From contig NZ_CP063400.1 of the NCBI RefSeq assembly GCF_021729865.1, forward strand, positions 558,001 to 622,000: DNA of 64,000 bases, read 5' to 3'. How positions within the stretch are numbered: position 1 is the first letter of the stretch; each line of letters opens with the position of its first letter. The DNA is from Hydrogenophaga sp. SL48. Lineage in GTDB: Bacteria; Pseudomonadota; Gammaproteobacteria; Burkholderiales; Burkholderiaceae_C. Under the pieces are notes generated by a model that was not told the DNA's origin, searched no databases, and saw only the letters and a list, made by a program, of their open reading frames with translations. The position numbers and the translations under genes are program-made. Positions 26,154 through 34,729 of the stretch are shown in pieces.

Positions 26154-26220
26154 TCTGGACGAGCGCCTGCGTGCGGGCTGCTAACCTGCCGGTCTGTTGT
26201 CAACTTCAAGGAATCGCCGC

Positions 26221-27195
26221 ATGTTCCAACCCCAACGCCGCCACGCCATCGCCGCCGCCATTGCACTGGCCTGCAGCGCGTCCCCCGTGTTCGCCCAGAC
26301 CCCTTGGCCCAGCAAGCCGCTGAAGATCGTGGTGGGCTTCCCCGCCGGCTCCTCGCCCGACCTGATGGCGCGCCTGCTCGCCGAGCCGCTGCAGCAGGCG
26401 CTGGGCCAGCCGGTGGTGGTGGAGAACAAGACCGGTGCCGGCGGCAACATCGCGGCCGACCAGGTGGCCCGCGCCACCGACCACCACACCATCGGCCTGA
26501 TGATCAACGGCAACCTCACCATCGCCAAGATCCTCAACCCGGCCACGACCTACGACCCGCTGAAGGACCTGACACCGGTGTCGCTGATCGCGACCTCGCC
26601 GCTGGTGCTCACCGTGCCGGCGAGCGTGCCCACCGCCGGCACGGCGTATTTCGCGGCCGCGCGCCAGTCGGGTGACCAGTGGAACTACGGCACCCCGGGC
26701 ATCGGCACCGTGGCCCACCTGGGCATGGAACTGCTCAAGGCCAAGGCCGGCATCGCGCCGGTGCACGTGCCGTACCCGGGCAACCCGCAAGTGATCACCG
26801 CGCTGCTGGGCGATCAGATCCAGATGTCGCTGCTGCCACCGGGCCTGGCCATGGCGCAGGTGCGCGCGGGCAAGCTCAAGGCCATCGGCGTGACCTCGGC
26901 CGGGCGCAGCAGCGTGGTGCCCGAGGTGCCGAGCCTGGCCGAAGCCGGCGTGAAAGACCTGCAACTGGAGATCTGGAACGCGGTGGCCGCACCCAACAGC
27001 CTGCCCAAGGCACACGTGAACCGGCTCTCCTCGTTGCTGGCCGAGATCGTGCGCCGGCCCGAGATCCGCCAGAAGATCCTGGCCCAGGGCTGGCAGGTGG
27101 CGGGCACCTCGCCCGAAGGCCTGGCCAACCGCATCCGCGTGGACACGGCGGCGATGGCGGACGTGATCCGCAAGAACAACATCAAGCCGAATTAG
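26221..27195 (+). CDS. Bug-family tripartite tricarboxylate transporter substrate-binding protein
   Basis: Exported binding protein of 324 residues. The signal peptide (MFQPQRRHAIAAAIALACSA then SPVFAQ) ends in an A-x-A site. Mature-domain signatures are WPSKPLKIVVGFPAGSSPDL, VVVENKTGAGGNIAADQVA, GTPGIGTVAHL and VPYPGNPQVITALLGDQIQM. Bug proteins bind carboxylates in the periplasm and are greatly expanded in Comamonadaceae and Bordetella. No TctA/TctB membrane genes are nearby, so this is an orphan binding protein. ATG 26221 follows CAAGGAATCGCCGC. Its ligand may be linked to the adjacent monooxygenase. Confidence 0.9.
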   Translation: MFQPQRRHAIAAAIALACSASPVFAQTPWPSKPLKIVVGFPAGSSPDLMARLLAEPLQQALGQPVVVENKTGAGGNIAADQVARATDHHTIGLMINGNLTIAKILNPATTYDPLKDLTPVSLIATSPLVLTVPASVPTAGTAYFAAARQSGDQWNYGTPGIGTVAHLGMELLKAKAGIAPVHVPYPGNPQVITALLGDQIQMSLLPPGLAMAQVRAGKLKAIGVTSAGRSSVVPEVPSLAEAGVKDLQLEIWNAVAAPNSLPKAHVNRLSSLLAEIVRRPEIRQKILAQGWQVAGTSPEGLANRIRVDTAAMADVIRKNNIKPN

Positions 27196-27200
27196 AAACA

Positions 27201-27299
27201 CCCCCGCCGCGCTGCGCGCGACCCCCTCTAGGGGGCAACGCGAGCGGCCTGGCAAAGCCAGTTCCGCCGCGTTCTGGGCTCGGACATTTCGCTCCGGAC
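27201..27299 (+). repeat. Dispersed intergenic repeat, forward copy
   Basis: CGCCGCGCTGCGCGCGACCC then CCTCTAGGGGG, CGGCCTGGCAAAGCCAGTTC and GCGTTCTGGGCTCGG. It is the near twin of the copy at 36534, between the Bug gene and a converging gene. Confidence 0.75.
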
Positions 27300-27320
27300 A
27301 GGTATCACTCCTGCACCGGT

Positions 27321-28412
27321 TCAATTCCGCTCGACGTTGAGACAGGCGGCCATGTCCGCCAGCTCTTCTTCCAACGCCGTGCGATAGCCAGCGTCTTTTG
27401 GGGCTTGTCCGCCGACGTAGCCAATGTCGGCACGCAGCCGCCCATCCATCACCGACAGGTTGCCCCAGCCGATGACTTGGTCGCGCCACAGCAGCGGCAT
27501 GGCGTAGTAGCCGCGCACGCGTTGGGCGGGCGGCGTGTAGGCCTCGAAGCGGTAGGCCCAGCCCCATAGGCGCTCAAAGCGATCGCGGTCCCAGACCACG
27601 GGGTCGAAGGGCGCCAGCAGGCGGACCCCTTCGGGCGCTTTCCAGCGCCGGGAGCAGGGGTCCTCTCCGGCCGGCCAATACCACGCGACACCATCCACCT
27701 CGGCACGCGGCAGGCGCTGCACGGCCCGCTGCAGCGCGGCGCGCAACTGGTCCTGCCACTGCGGCACGGCGTGTTTGAGCATGGCCACCAGCTGCCGCAG
27801 GCCGGGCAGCGGCAAGGGCGCGTACTTGTTCACCAGCACGTCCACCAGCTGGTCCAGCACGGCGGGCACGTCGTCGGGCGCTTGCTGTGGCTGGTGCGCT
27901 GCGTAGAGGCGGATGCCGTTGTCGCGCCGTGCCACGCGCAGCAGGCCGCGGTAGTGCATGGCGTCGAGCAGCTGGGTGCTGGCCTTGGATCGGCCACCGA
28001 AACCGTTGGTGGTGTGGCCGTGGGCGAAGTGCGCGTCGACCTCGCGCGGGTGGGCCTCGCCACGTTGTTGCACGTGGTGCCAGACCGCCTCGGCCTGCGC
28101 CCAGCGCTCGGCCGGCCACTCGGTGCGCGCGGTGCGCGGGTGCATGCGCGCGTGCAGCTCGGGCGTGACGAAACCGTAGTTGACGAAGAAGTCCTCCTCC
28201 ACCGCCAGCTTGGGGTACTGCCGCTCCAGATCACCGGCCCGGTAGCCCTTGACCCGGTGGCGCAACGTCAGGTCCTGCGCGCGGGCCGGCGAGCGGATCG
28301 GGTCGGCCTGCACGAAGCCCAGGCGCGCGATGGCCCTGGGCAGGGTGGTGGGGGTGAAGAGGCTGCGGGCTGTGGCGTAGCGGCGCAGGTGGGAAAGCGT
28401 GAGAGAGGCCAT
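27321..28412 (-). CDS. YcaQ/AlkX-type DNA glycosylase (HTH_42 family)
   Basis: 363-residue winged-helix family protein. The N-terminal part has GFVQADPIRSPARAQDLTLR, which includes a Gln-x-Asp motif matching the catalytic QxD of the AlkX branch. It then has the EDFFVNYGFV segment and the C-terminal LLAPFDPVVWDRDRFERLWG and VRGYYAMPLLWRDQVIGWGN typical of the family. E. coli YcaQ unhooks interstrand DNA cross-links and removes bulky N7-alkylguanine; a similar repair role is likely here. It is on the same strand as, and 24 bases after, kynA, so it may be transcribed with the kyn genes, though the functions are unrelated. Confidence 0.82.
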   Translation of the reverse strand: MASLTLSHLRRYATARSLFTPTTLPRAIARLGFVQADPIRSPARAQDLTLRHRVKGYRAGDLERQYPKLAVEEDFFVNYGFVTPELHARMHPRTARTEWPAERWAQAEAVWHHVQQRGEAHPREVDAHFAHGHTTNGFGGRSKASTQLLDAMHYRGLLRVARRDNGIRLYAAHQPQQAPDDVPAVLDQLVDVLVNKYAPLPLPGLRQLVAMLKHAVPQWQDQLRAALQRAVQRLPRAEVDGVAWYWPAGEDPCSRRWKAPEGVRLLAPFDPVVWDRDRFERLWGWAYRFEAYTPPAQRVRGYYAMPLLWRDQVIGWGNLSVMDGRLRADIGYVGGQAPKDAGYRTALEEELADMAACLNVERN

Positions 28413-28436
28413 GCAGCGATGATGCCGCAGGGCGGC

Positions 28437-29315
28437 TTACAGCGCCGTTCTCAGCGTCCAGATTTCCGGGAAGAGAACCACGTCCAGCATCTTGCGCAGG
28501 TAGCTCACGCCGCCGGTGCCACCGGTGCCGCGCTTGAAGCCGATCACGCGCTCGACCGTGGTCACATGGCGGAAGCGCCAGAGGCGGAAAGCGTCTTCGA
28601 GGTCGGTGAGTTCTTCGCCGAGCTGGTAGAGGTCCCAGTGCTGTTTCGGGTCCCGGTAGACGGTGAGCCAGGCCTGCTCGACCTCGGCGTGCGCCTCGTA
28701 GGGCTGGGTCCAGTCGCGCTGCGTGTGGCTCTCGGGCACGGCGATGCCGCGCCGCGCCAGCAGGCGCAGCGCCTCGTCGTACAGCGAGGGCGCCTCAAAC
28801 GCGGCCTGCACCATCGCCAGCCGCTCGGGGCTGTGGGCGTGGGGCTTGAGCATGGCGGCGTTCTTGTTGCCCATCGCGAACTCGATGCAGCGGTACTGGA
28901 AACTCTGGAAGCCGCTGGACTGCGCGAGGTAGGGCCGCAGCGCGCTGTACTCGGGCGGTGTCATGGTCGCCAGCACGTCCCAGGCGTGCACCAGCTGTTC
29001 CATGATCTTGGAGACGCGCGCCAGCATCTTGAACGCGGTGTTGAGCTCGTCGTTGGCGATGTGCTTCATGGCAGCGTGCAGCTCGTGCAGCATCAGCTTC
29101 ATCCACAGCTCGCTGGTCTGGTGCTGCACGATGAAGAGCATCTCGTCGTGTGCGGGCGAAAGCGGCTTCTGGGCGCTGAGCACGGCGTCGAGCTGCAGGT
29201 AGTCGCCGTAGCTCATGTCGCGGCTGAAGTCGAGCTGGGCTTTTTCTTCGGCAACGATGGCTTCGGTCCGCGACGCGGGTGCGCTGTCGGGTCCGGCGTG
29301 AAAGGGGCAGGACAT
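28437..29315 (-). CDS. kynA: Tryptophan 2,3-dioxygenase
   Basis: First enzyme of the kynurenine pathway: heme-dependent oxidation of tryptophan to N-formylkynurenine. 292 residues, full length. Family motifs: [39 protein letters not shown] (with the distal-pocket His), RYQ-like [34 protein letters not shown] (proximal His) and [11 protein letters not shown] 29315 has GAAGGAGCCC upstream; the frame is open further but carries no ribosome site. It is the last kyn gene, 11 bases after kynU. Confidence 0.95.
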   Translation of the reverse strand: MSCPFHAGPDSAPASRTEAIVAEEKAQLDFSRDMSYGDYLQLDAVLSAQKPLSPAHDEMLFIVQHQTSELWMKLMLHELHAAMKHIANDELNTAFKMLARVSKIMEQLVHAWDVLATMTPPEYSALRPYLAQSSGFQSFQYRCIEFAMGNKNAAMLKPHAHSPERLAMVQAAFEAPSLYDEALRLLARRGIAVPESHTQRDWTQPYEAHAEVEQAWLTVYRDPKQHWDLYQLGEELTDLEDAFRLWRFRHVTTVERVIGFKRGTGGTGGVSYLRKMLDVVLFPEIWTLRTAL

Positions 29316-29326
29316 GGTGGGCTCCT

Positions 29327-30601
29327 TCAGGTCACGGCGTGCTTGCGGTTGAACTCGGGGCGTTGCCACTCGCCCGATTCGAGCACCTGCTTCAGGTGCT
29401 CGACCGAGTTCCAGACGTCCACGAAGCCGATGTACAGCGGCGTGAAGCCGAAGCGCAGGATGTCCTTGTGCCGAGCGCCGTCGCCCGCGCGGTAGTCACC
29501 GATCACGCCGCGCGCGATCAGCGCCTGCACGATGGCGTAGGCGCCCTCGTCCTTCGTGAGACACACCTGCGAGCCGCGCTGCGCGTGCTCGCGCGGGGTG
29601 GCCAGACCCAGACCGTGGCCGGCGCAGCGCTCTTCGACCAGTTGGATGAACAGGTCGGTCAGCGCCAGCGACTTCGCGCGCAGCGCGGCCATGCCGCCCA
29701 GCGGCTCGGCGGCCAGCACCGTGTCCACGCCGCAGTCCAGCGCGGCCAGGCTGATCATGGACTGCGTGCCGCACTGGTAGCGGGTGATCCCCGGCGCCGG
29801 CTGGTAGTCGGGCGTGAAGGCAAACGGTGCAGCATGGCCCCACCAGCCGGCCAGTGGCTGCCAGAAGCGGTCGGCGTGTGTCGGGTTCACCCAGACGAAG
29901 GCCGGGGCGCCCGGGCCGCCGTTGAGGTACTTGTAGCCGCAGCCCACCGAGAAGTCCGCCTTGGCGCCGTGCAGATCCACCGGCACCGCGCCCGCGCTGT
30001 GCGCCAGGTCCCACACGGTCAGGATGCCTTCGGCGTGCGCGGCGGCCGTCACCGAGGCCATGTCGTGCATGGCACCGGTGCGGTAGTTCACGTGCGTGAG
30101 CATGAGGATGGCGACGTCGGCGGTCAGCGAAGCCGCGATTTCTTCGGGCTCCACCAGCACCAGTTCCATGCCGTGCTGCTTGCACAGCGCTTCGGCGATG
30201 TAGAGGTCGGTCGGGAAGTTGCTGCGTTCGCTCACGATGCGTTTGCGCTGCGGCGCGTCGGCGGCGGCGATGTTCATGGCGGCGGACAGCACCTTGAACA
30301 GGTTGACCGAGGTGCTGTCGGTGGCGACCACCTCGCCGGGGCCGGCGCCGATCAGGCGAGCGATCTTGTCGCCGACCCTGGCCGGTTGCTGGAACCAGCC
30401 GTTCTTGTTCCAGCTCTGGATCAGGTCGGTGCCCCACTCGCGGGTCACCACATCGGCCACGCGCGCCGGCGCGGCGGCGGGCATCACGCCCAGCGAATTG
30501 CCGTCGAGGTAGAGGGTGCTGTCGGGGATGTTGAAGGCCTTGCGCAGGTCGCGCAGCGGGTCTTGCGCGTCGAGGGCGATGCAGTCTTGCAGGGTGGTCA
30601 T
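29327..30601 (-). CDS. kynU: Kynureninase
   Basis: PLP enzyme that splits kynurenine to anthranilate and alanine. 424 residues. Motifs: [11 protein letters not shown] near the N-terminus, [43 protein letters not shown], and the Schiff-base Lys in [20 protein letters not shown] 30601 (MTTLQDC) is preceded by ATGGAGACAACCCAC. An upstream in-frame ATG at 30616 overlaps that ribosome site and is less likely. Order kynB-kynU-kynA matches many beta-proteobacteria, but a repeat of about 80 bp has entered the kynB-kynU gap. Confidence 0.95.
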   Translation of the reverse strand: MTTLQDCIALDAQDPLRDLRKAFNIPDSTLYLDGNSLGVMPAAAPARVADVVTREWGTDLIQSWNKNGWFQQPARVGDKIARLIGAGPGEVVATDSTSVNLFKVLSAAMNIAAADAPQRKRIVSERSNFPTDLYIAEALCKQHGMELVLVEPEEIAASLTADVAILMLTHVNYRTGAMHDMASVTAAAHAEGILTVWDLAHSAGAVPVDLHGAKADFSVGCGYKYLNGGPGAPAFVWVNPTHADRFWQPLAGWWGHAAPFAFTPDYQPAPGITRYQCGTQSMISLAALDCGVDTVLAAEPLGGMAALRAKSLALTDLFIQLVEERCAGHGLGLATPREHAQRGSQVCLTKDEGAYAIVQALIARGVIGDYRAGDGARHKDILRFGFTPLYIGFVDVWNSVEHLKQVLESGEWQRPEFNRKHAVT

Positions 30602-30649
30602 GTGGGTTGTCTCCATCAAACAGGGTGGGTATCCGGTGCGGGGCGCTTC

Positions 30650-30731
30650 ATTCCAGGAACACCGCGGAACCGGCTTTGCCGGGCCGCTGGTGTTGCCCCC
30701 TGGGGGTGACGCCGCAGGCGGCGCGGGGGTC
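30650..30731 (-). repeat. Dispersed intergenic repeat, reverse copy, between kynB and kynU
   Basis: GGAACCGGCTTTGCCGGGCC then GTTGCCCCCTGGGGGTGACG and CGCAGGCGGCGCGGGGG. It is a reverse-orientation member of the family at 26078, 27201 and 36534. It reaches the very end of the kynB coding sequence and may supply its last codons or stop. Confidence 0.7.
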
Positions 30732-31359
30732 ATTCGAGACTTCTGAGCACGGCGCGCACGGGGCTCGCGTCGGCGGTGGTGAGCTTCAGGGGCAGGGCGA
30801 TCAGTTCATAGTCGCCCTCGGGCACGTCGTCGAGCAGCAGGTTCTCCAGCACGCGCAGGCCGCGCTGTCGGATGGTCTGGTGGCTGGTCAGCAGCTTGCT
30901 GTCGGCGGGGTCGATGCTGGCGCTGTCGATGCCGATCAGCAGCACGCCGCGGTCGGCCAGCAGCGCCACGGTCTCGGGTGCGAAGGCGGGCAGGGCGTTG
31001 TCGAAGCGGTCCTGCGGCATGCGTTCGTAGACACGCACCAGCACTCTGGGCGGGAGGTCTTGCATCGCGTGTGCCAGGTGTTCCGGTCGCACCAGCGGCC
31101 CGCAGCCGATGGCGTGGATCACGCGGCAGGGGCCGATGAAGGCCTGCAGGTCGACCGCGCCGATGGCCGCGCCCTCGGGGTCGTAGTGCAGCGGCGCGTC
31201 GGCGTGGGCGCCCACGTGCGGACTCAGCGTGATGGCGCTCACGTTGACCGGGCAACCCGGGCCGATGCTCGCCACCCACTGCTGCGAGTAGGCGGTGTCA
31301 CCCGGAAAAACGGGCGACGGCGCGTGAACGGATGGGGAAATGTCCCAGAGCTTTTTCAT
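30730..31359 (-). CDS. kynB: Kynurenine formamidase
   Basis: 209-residue cyclase-fold metal enzyme that hydrolyses N-formylkynurenine to kynurenine. It begins KKLWDISPSVHAPSPVFPGD and has the metal-binding motif SPHVGAHADAPLHYDP, the HxGxHxDxPxH pattern of the family. It also has GIDSASIDPADSKLLTSHQT and the C-terminal LIALPLKLTTADASPVRAVL. It is the first gene of the kyn operon; an AT-rich stretch with a symmetrical repeat lies directly upstream (31414-31434). The stop is at the edge of the dispersed repeat. Confidence 0.95.
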   Translation of the reverse strand: MKKLWDISPSVHAPSPVFPGDTAYSQQWVASIGPGCPVNVSAITLSPHVGAHADAPLHYDPEGAAIGAVDLQAFIGPCRVIHAIGCGPLVRPEHLAHAMQDLPPRVLVRVYERMPQDRFDNALPAFAPETVALLADRGVLLIGIDSASIDPADSKLLTSHQTIRQRGLRVLENLLLDDVPEGDYELIALPLKLTTADASPVRAVLRSLE

Positions 31360-31413
31360 GGTGCGGTGAAGGTAGCACCGGCGAAAAAACCATGGTGTCG
31401 GTAATTTCCAACG

Positions 31414-31434
31414 GCCTGAAAAAATACTTCAGGC
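31414..31434. promoter_or_regulatory. Inverted repeat upstream of kynB, candidate operator
   Basis: GCCTGAA, seven bases (AAAATAC), TTCAGGC, followed by the AT-rich TTAAATTAAATG. In Burkholderiales the kyn genes are often controlled by the Lrp-type regulator KynR; this symmetric AT-rich site, 55 bases from the kynB start, is a candidate, but no kynR gene is in the window. Confidence 0.45.
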
Positions 31435-31462
31435 TTAAATTAAATGATTCAACCCTTGCCGA

Positions 31463-32380
31463 TCAGGGCAGCGGCGGCATGCGCGCCACCAACACCTTGA
31501 GCGCCCGGTCGCTGGACACGTCGGCGAACACCGTCGGGTTGGGCAGGCGCTGCACCAGCTCCAGCTCGGGCGCCTCGGCGGCGAGCAGGTCGCGCAGGAA
31601 CTGCTCCGGGATTTCCGGCGCGTTCAGGCAGAGCAGGGCGTGGCCGCCGGGGCGCAGCAGGTCGGGCAGGCGGCGCACCAGCCGCGCGTAGTCCTTGTGG
31701 GCCACGAAGCTGCCGCGCTGGAAGCTCGGCGGGTCCATGATCACCAGGCCATACGGCCCCAGGCGCGTGACCTTGCCCCAGGAGCTGAAGAGGTCGTGCG
31801 CGAGGAACTTGGCGCCGCTGTGGATGCCGTTCAACTGGTGGTTCTGCTGGCCGGTGGTGAGCGCCCCCTGCGCCATGTCGAGGTTCACCACCTCTTTCGC
31901 GCCGCCCTGCAGCGCCGCCACCGAAAAGGCGCAGGTGTAGGCAAACAGGTTGAGCACCTTGTGGCCCTGCGCGTGCGCGCGCACCCAGCGCCGGCCCTCG
32001 GCCATGTCCAGGAACAGACCATGGTTCTGGCCGCGCACCAGGTTGACGCGGTACTTCGCACCCTCTTCCGAGACCACGTGCGATTCGGGCACGCTGCCGG
32101 CGAGCACGGTGGTTTCGCTGCGGCCCTCAAACCGGGTCTGCAGCACGGCGTTGAGCGGTTCACCGGGCGCGATCTGCGCTTGCCGCGCCTGCAGGGCGGC
32201 GGTCAGCGCGGCCTGTTCTTCGGCCGTGGCCTCGCCGAACTTGGTGAGCACCCACACGGGCGGGAAGGCGTCCAGCGCCCAGGCCTCGCAGCCCGGGTGC
32301 AGGCCGCCGCGCCCGTGGAAGACCCGTTGCGCGTCGGTGGGCATGGCCATCGTGGCGATGGCGTCGAACAGGGCTTGCAT
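31463..32380 (-). CDS. Class I SAM-dependent RNA methyltransferase (RlmI/RlmK-like, no PUA domain)
   Basis: 305 residues of the Methyltrans_SAM family. SAM-binding motifs: LNLFAYTCAFSVAALQGGAK, VVNLDMAQGALTTGQQNHQL. Motif IV is YGLVIMDPPSFQRGSFVAHK, which indicates methylation of an exocyclic or ring atom of RNA (rRNA in relatives such as RlmI). The N-terminal PUA domain of RlmI is absent, so the substrate may differ. Upstream part: VPESHVVSEEGAKYRVNL and GLFLDMAEGRRWVR. It is preceded by three unrelated small genes on the same strand and starts 15 bases after the YkgJ gene ends. Confidence 0.82.
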   Translation of the reverse strand: MQALFDAIATMAMPTDAQRVFHGRGGLHPGCEAWALDAFPPVWVLTKFGEATAEEQAALTAALQARQAQIAPGEPLNAVLQTRFEGRSETTVLAGSVPESHVVSEEGAKYRVNLVRGQNHGLFLDMAEGRRWVRAHAQGHKVLNLFAYTCAFSVAALQGGAKEVVNLDMAQGALTTGQQNHQLNGIHSGAKFLAHDLFSSWGKVTRLGPYGLVIMDPPSFQRGSFVAHKDYARLVRRLPDLLRPGGHALLCLNAPEIPEQFLRDLLAAEAPELELVQRLPNPTVFADVSSDRALKVLVARMPPLP

Positions 32381-32395
32381 GGGAGGGGGTGCGGG

Positions 32396-32716
32396 TCAGC
32401 CGCCGAAGGATGGATTCAGGGGCGCGAGCCCATGGCGGCGGCGCGCCTGCGCGCAGGCGTCGCTGCCTTCTTCAAACTCGCGACACGGATTGGGTCGCCA
32501 CTCGTAGATGCCGCAGACGGCCTTCTCGCCCACCTTGCCGGAGAGCGCCGCACAGCGCGGGAGGCCGTGGTCGGTGCCGCGCAGGCGGGCGGTGTGGTCG
32601 GTGACAGGTACCCACAACCCATCGGGCACGCTGCCGCCTTCGGATTGTGTTTCGTGGACCGAAAAGTCCACGCGGAAACTGGCGCAACAGGCGCCGCAGG
32701 TTTGGCACTGGCTCAT
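32396..32716 (-). CDS. YkgJ-family cysteine cluster protein, 106 aa
   Basis: CxxCGxCC-type motif at the start (MSQCQTCGACCASF) and later CAALSG, AVCGIYEWRPNPCREFEEG and DACAQARRRHGL, the Cys pattern of the YkgJ (zinc- or iron-binding) family. The biochemical role is unknown. ATG 32716 overlaps the stop of the upstream gene (ATGA), which fixes the start. Confidence 0.85.
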   Translation of the reverse strand: MSQCQTCGACCASFRVDFSVHETQSEGGSVPDGLWVPVTDHTARLRGTDHGLPRCAALSGKVGEKAVCGIYEWRPNPCREFEEGSDACAQARRRHGLAPLNPSFGG

Positions 32717-33273
32717 GCAGCGGTGGCGCGGGCCATCTTGGCAATGCGTTGCAGCAGGCGCTGGCGAATCAGGCCGCTCACCGGCCGAATCGCGTACCAA
32801 TATGGCGCGAAGCGGCGGCGCTGCGCTTCGGTGGCGCAGTGGACGCGCGTGTGGGTGACCAGCCGGCAACCCTGTGCGCTCACTGGTTCGACACAAACAT
32901 TGAGCAGCAGCCGGGGCTGGTCGGACATGTGGGTGAACGCAGCCGCATCGGTCACCGGGCGCAGACCGTAATCCAATCGCCAGAACTGACCGGCCAGGCC
33001 GAATACCACCTCACGGTCTGGCGCCTGGCCCAGGCAGGTGAAGCTGTGAAAGCCGAACGCCTGGGGTGGCAGGGTATTGCGAGAGAGGCCAAGGCTGCGC
33101 AGCAGCCGGCCCGGCATTTCGCGAACAGCGATGGCCCGCTGGACCCACGGGTCTTCGGCGCTGAGCCCGGGCACGATGCTGGCGTAGGCCTGTGCCGTAG
33201 TGATGTCGTCAAGCTGCAGCGCGTGTCGCTCGGCGAACTGCCATTCGGGCAACAGGTGGTTCATCAGTTTCAT
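32713..33273 (-). CDS. Hypothetical protein, possible SRPBCC-like, 186 aa
   Basis: I do not recognise it firmly. The C-terminal WYAIRPVSGLIRQRLLQRIA resembles the end of SRPBCC/polyketide-cyclase-like proteins of the DUF2867 kind, and VVFGLAGQFWRLDYGLRPVT and VNVCVEPVSAQGCRLVTHTR fit beta strands of that fold. No signal peptide. Its stop overlaps the YkgJ start, so the two are coupled. Thirty-seven bases separate it from the GNAT gene upstream. Confidence 0.65.
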   Translation of the reverse strand: MKLMNHLLPEWQFAERHALQLDDITTAQAYASIVPGLSAEDPWVQRAIAVREMPGRLLRSLGLSRNTLPPQAFGFHSFTCLGQAPDREVVFGLAGQFWRLDYGLRPVTDAAAFTHMSDQPRLLLNVCVEPVSAQGCRLVTHTRVHCATEAQRRRFAPYWYAIRPVSGLIRQRLLQRIAKMARATAA

Positions 33274-33310
33274 GGAATGCGCTGGCCGTGCTCGATGGAC
33301 AAAACGCCAT

Positions 33311-33775
33311 TCACAGCGCCTTCGCGTACATGATCGCGCCGTTGTAGTGGGTCACCCGGTCGTACAAACGGCGAGCTGTCTGGTTGTCTTCGAAGGTCGT
33401 CCAGTACACCCGTGAACAGCCCACGGCCTGGGCTTCGGCGTACACCCGTTCGATCAAGGCACGTCCAACGCCTTGGCCTCTGGCTGAGGTTGATGTGAAC
33501 AGGTCTTGCAGGTAACAGACGTCGCGCAGGCGCGTGGTGCTGGGGTGGCAGACGGTGTGGGCCAACCCGACAACTTGCCGATCCAGCACAGCGACAAACG
33601 CCTTGACCGGACCGGACGCGATGAAAAACCGGTCCCAGGTCTGGCCGGTGATGGCCTTATCCAGCGCGGTATCTCCGGTGCGACCGTAAAAGGCGTTGTA
33701 TCCGTCCCAGAGTGGGCGCCATTGCCCATGGTCGCCCAGCTCAACGGGCCGCACCAGGATGCCGGAAGGGCTCAC
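33311..33775 (-). CDS. GNAT-family N-acetyltransferase, GTG start coupled to argF
   Basis: 154 residues. The acetyl-CoA loop is visible as LQDLFTSTSARGQGVGRALI, and WTTFEDNQTARRLYDR and AIMYAKAL are typical late motifs. I start it at GTG 33775 (VSPSGILVRPVE), because that codon overlaps the argF stop (GTGA) and the first strand of the fold begins just after. The longer frame to 33847 overlaps argF by 76 bases and is Ala/Gly/Arg-rich shadow. Substrate unknown; the coupling to argF suggests a link to arginine or amine metabolism but may be chance. Confidence 0.82.
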   Translation of the reverse strand: MSPSGILVRPVELGDHGQWRPLWDGYNAFYGRTGDTALDKAITGQTWDRFFIASGPVKAFVAVLDRQVVGLAHTVCHPSTTRLRDVCYLQDLFTSTSARGQGVGRALIERVYAEAQAVGCSRVYWTTFEDNQTARRLYDRVTHYNGAIMYAKAL

Positions 33776-34719
33776 GCCAACCGACCCAGCAGCAGGTACT
33801 CCATCAGCGCCTTCTGCACGTGCATGCGGTTCTCGGCCTCGTCCCACACGACCGACTGAGGGCCGTCGATCACCTCGGCGCTGACCTCTTCACCGCGGTG
33901 CGCGGGCAGGCAATGCATGAACAGCGCGTCGGGGCGAGCCACGGCCATCATGGCTTCGTCCACGCACCACTGCGCGAAGGCGGCGCGGCGCACTTCGTTC
34001 TCGGCCTCGTAGCCCATGCTGGTCCAGACGTCGGTGGTCACGAGGTCGGCGCCGGCGCAGGCGGCCTTCGGGTCCTTGAAGACTTTGTAGCAATCGGGGC
34101 TGGAGATGCCAGCCAGCTTGGGGTCGACTTCGTAGCCGCTGGGCGTGCTCACGTGCACGGTGAAGCCCAGCAGCTCGGCCGCCTGCAGCCAGGTGTTGGC
34201 CATGTTGTTGCCGTCACCCACCCAGGCCACGACCTTGCCTTTGAGCGCGTCCAGCGGGTTGCCGCTGATGGCAGGCCGGTGCTCGACCAGGGTGAACAGG
34301 TCGGCCAGGATCTGGCAAGGGTGGAACTCGTTGGTCAGGCCGTTGATGACCGGCACGCGCGAGTGCGCCGCGAAGCGCTCCAGCTTGCTCTGCTCGTAGG
34401 TGCGGATCATCACCATGTCCACCATGCGGCTGATGACCTTGGCGCTGTCTTCGATGGGTTCGGCGCGGCCGAGCTGGCTGTCGCCGGTGGTCAGATGCAC
34501 CACCGACCCACCGAGCTGGTACATGCCGGCCTCGAAGCTCACGCGGGTGCGCGTGCTGGCCTTTTCGAAAATCATGGCCAGCGTGCGGTCCGGGTCGGCG
34601 AAAGGCTGGTGCTTCTCGAACGCCTTGAACTTGGCCTTGATGAAGGCCGCGCGCGTGAACAGGTAGGCGTACTCGTCGGCGCCGAGGTCCTTGAACTGGA
34701 GGTAGTGGCGGATGGGCAT
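33772..34719 (-). CDS. argF: Ornithine carbamoyltransferase
   Basis: Makes citrulline from ornithine and carbamoyl phosphate. 315 residues. Carbamoyl-phosphate site: FEKASTRTRVSFEAG. HPCQ: TNEFHPCQILADLFTL. Ornithine loop: FMHCLPAHRGEEVSAEVIDG (with the catalytic Cys). Other signature: VVAWVGDGNNMANTWL. It follows argD by 10 bases, both on the minus strand, as a small arginine operon; the stop overlaps the GNAT start as GTGA. Confidence 0.96.
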   Translation of the reverse strand: MPIRHYLQFKDLGADEYAYLFTRAAFIKAKFKAFEKHQPFADPDRTLAMIFEKASTRTRVSFEAGMYQLGGSVVHLTTGDSQLGRAEPIEDSAKVISRMVDMVMIRTYEQSKLERFAAHSRVPVINGLTNEFHPCQILADLFTLVEHRPAISGNPLDALKGKVVAWVGDGNNMANTWLQAAELLGFTVHVSTPSGYEVDPKLAGISSPDCYKVFKDPKAACAGADLVTTDVWTSMGYEAENEVRRAAFAQWCVDEAMMAVARPDALFMHCLPAHRGEEVSAEVIDGPQSVVWDEAENRMHVQKALMEYLLLGRLA

Positions 34720-34729
34720 GCGCGGGTCC

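Noticed and set aside
22586..26266. Long minus-strand frame opposite the MoxR module and monooxygenase
   Set aside because: It is antisense to four recognised genes and shows no motifs.
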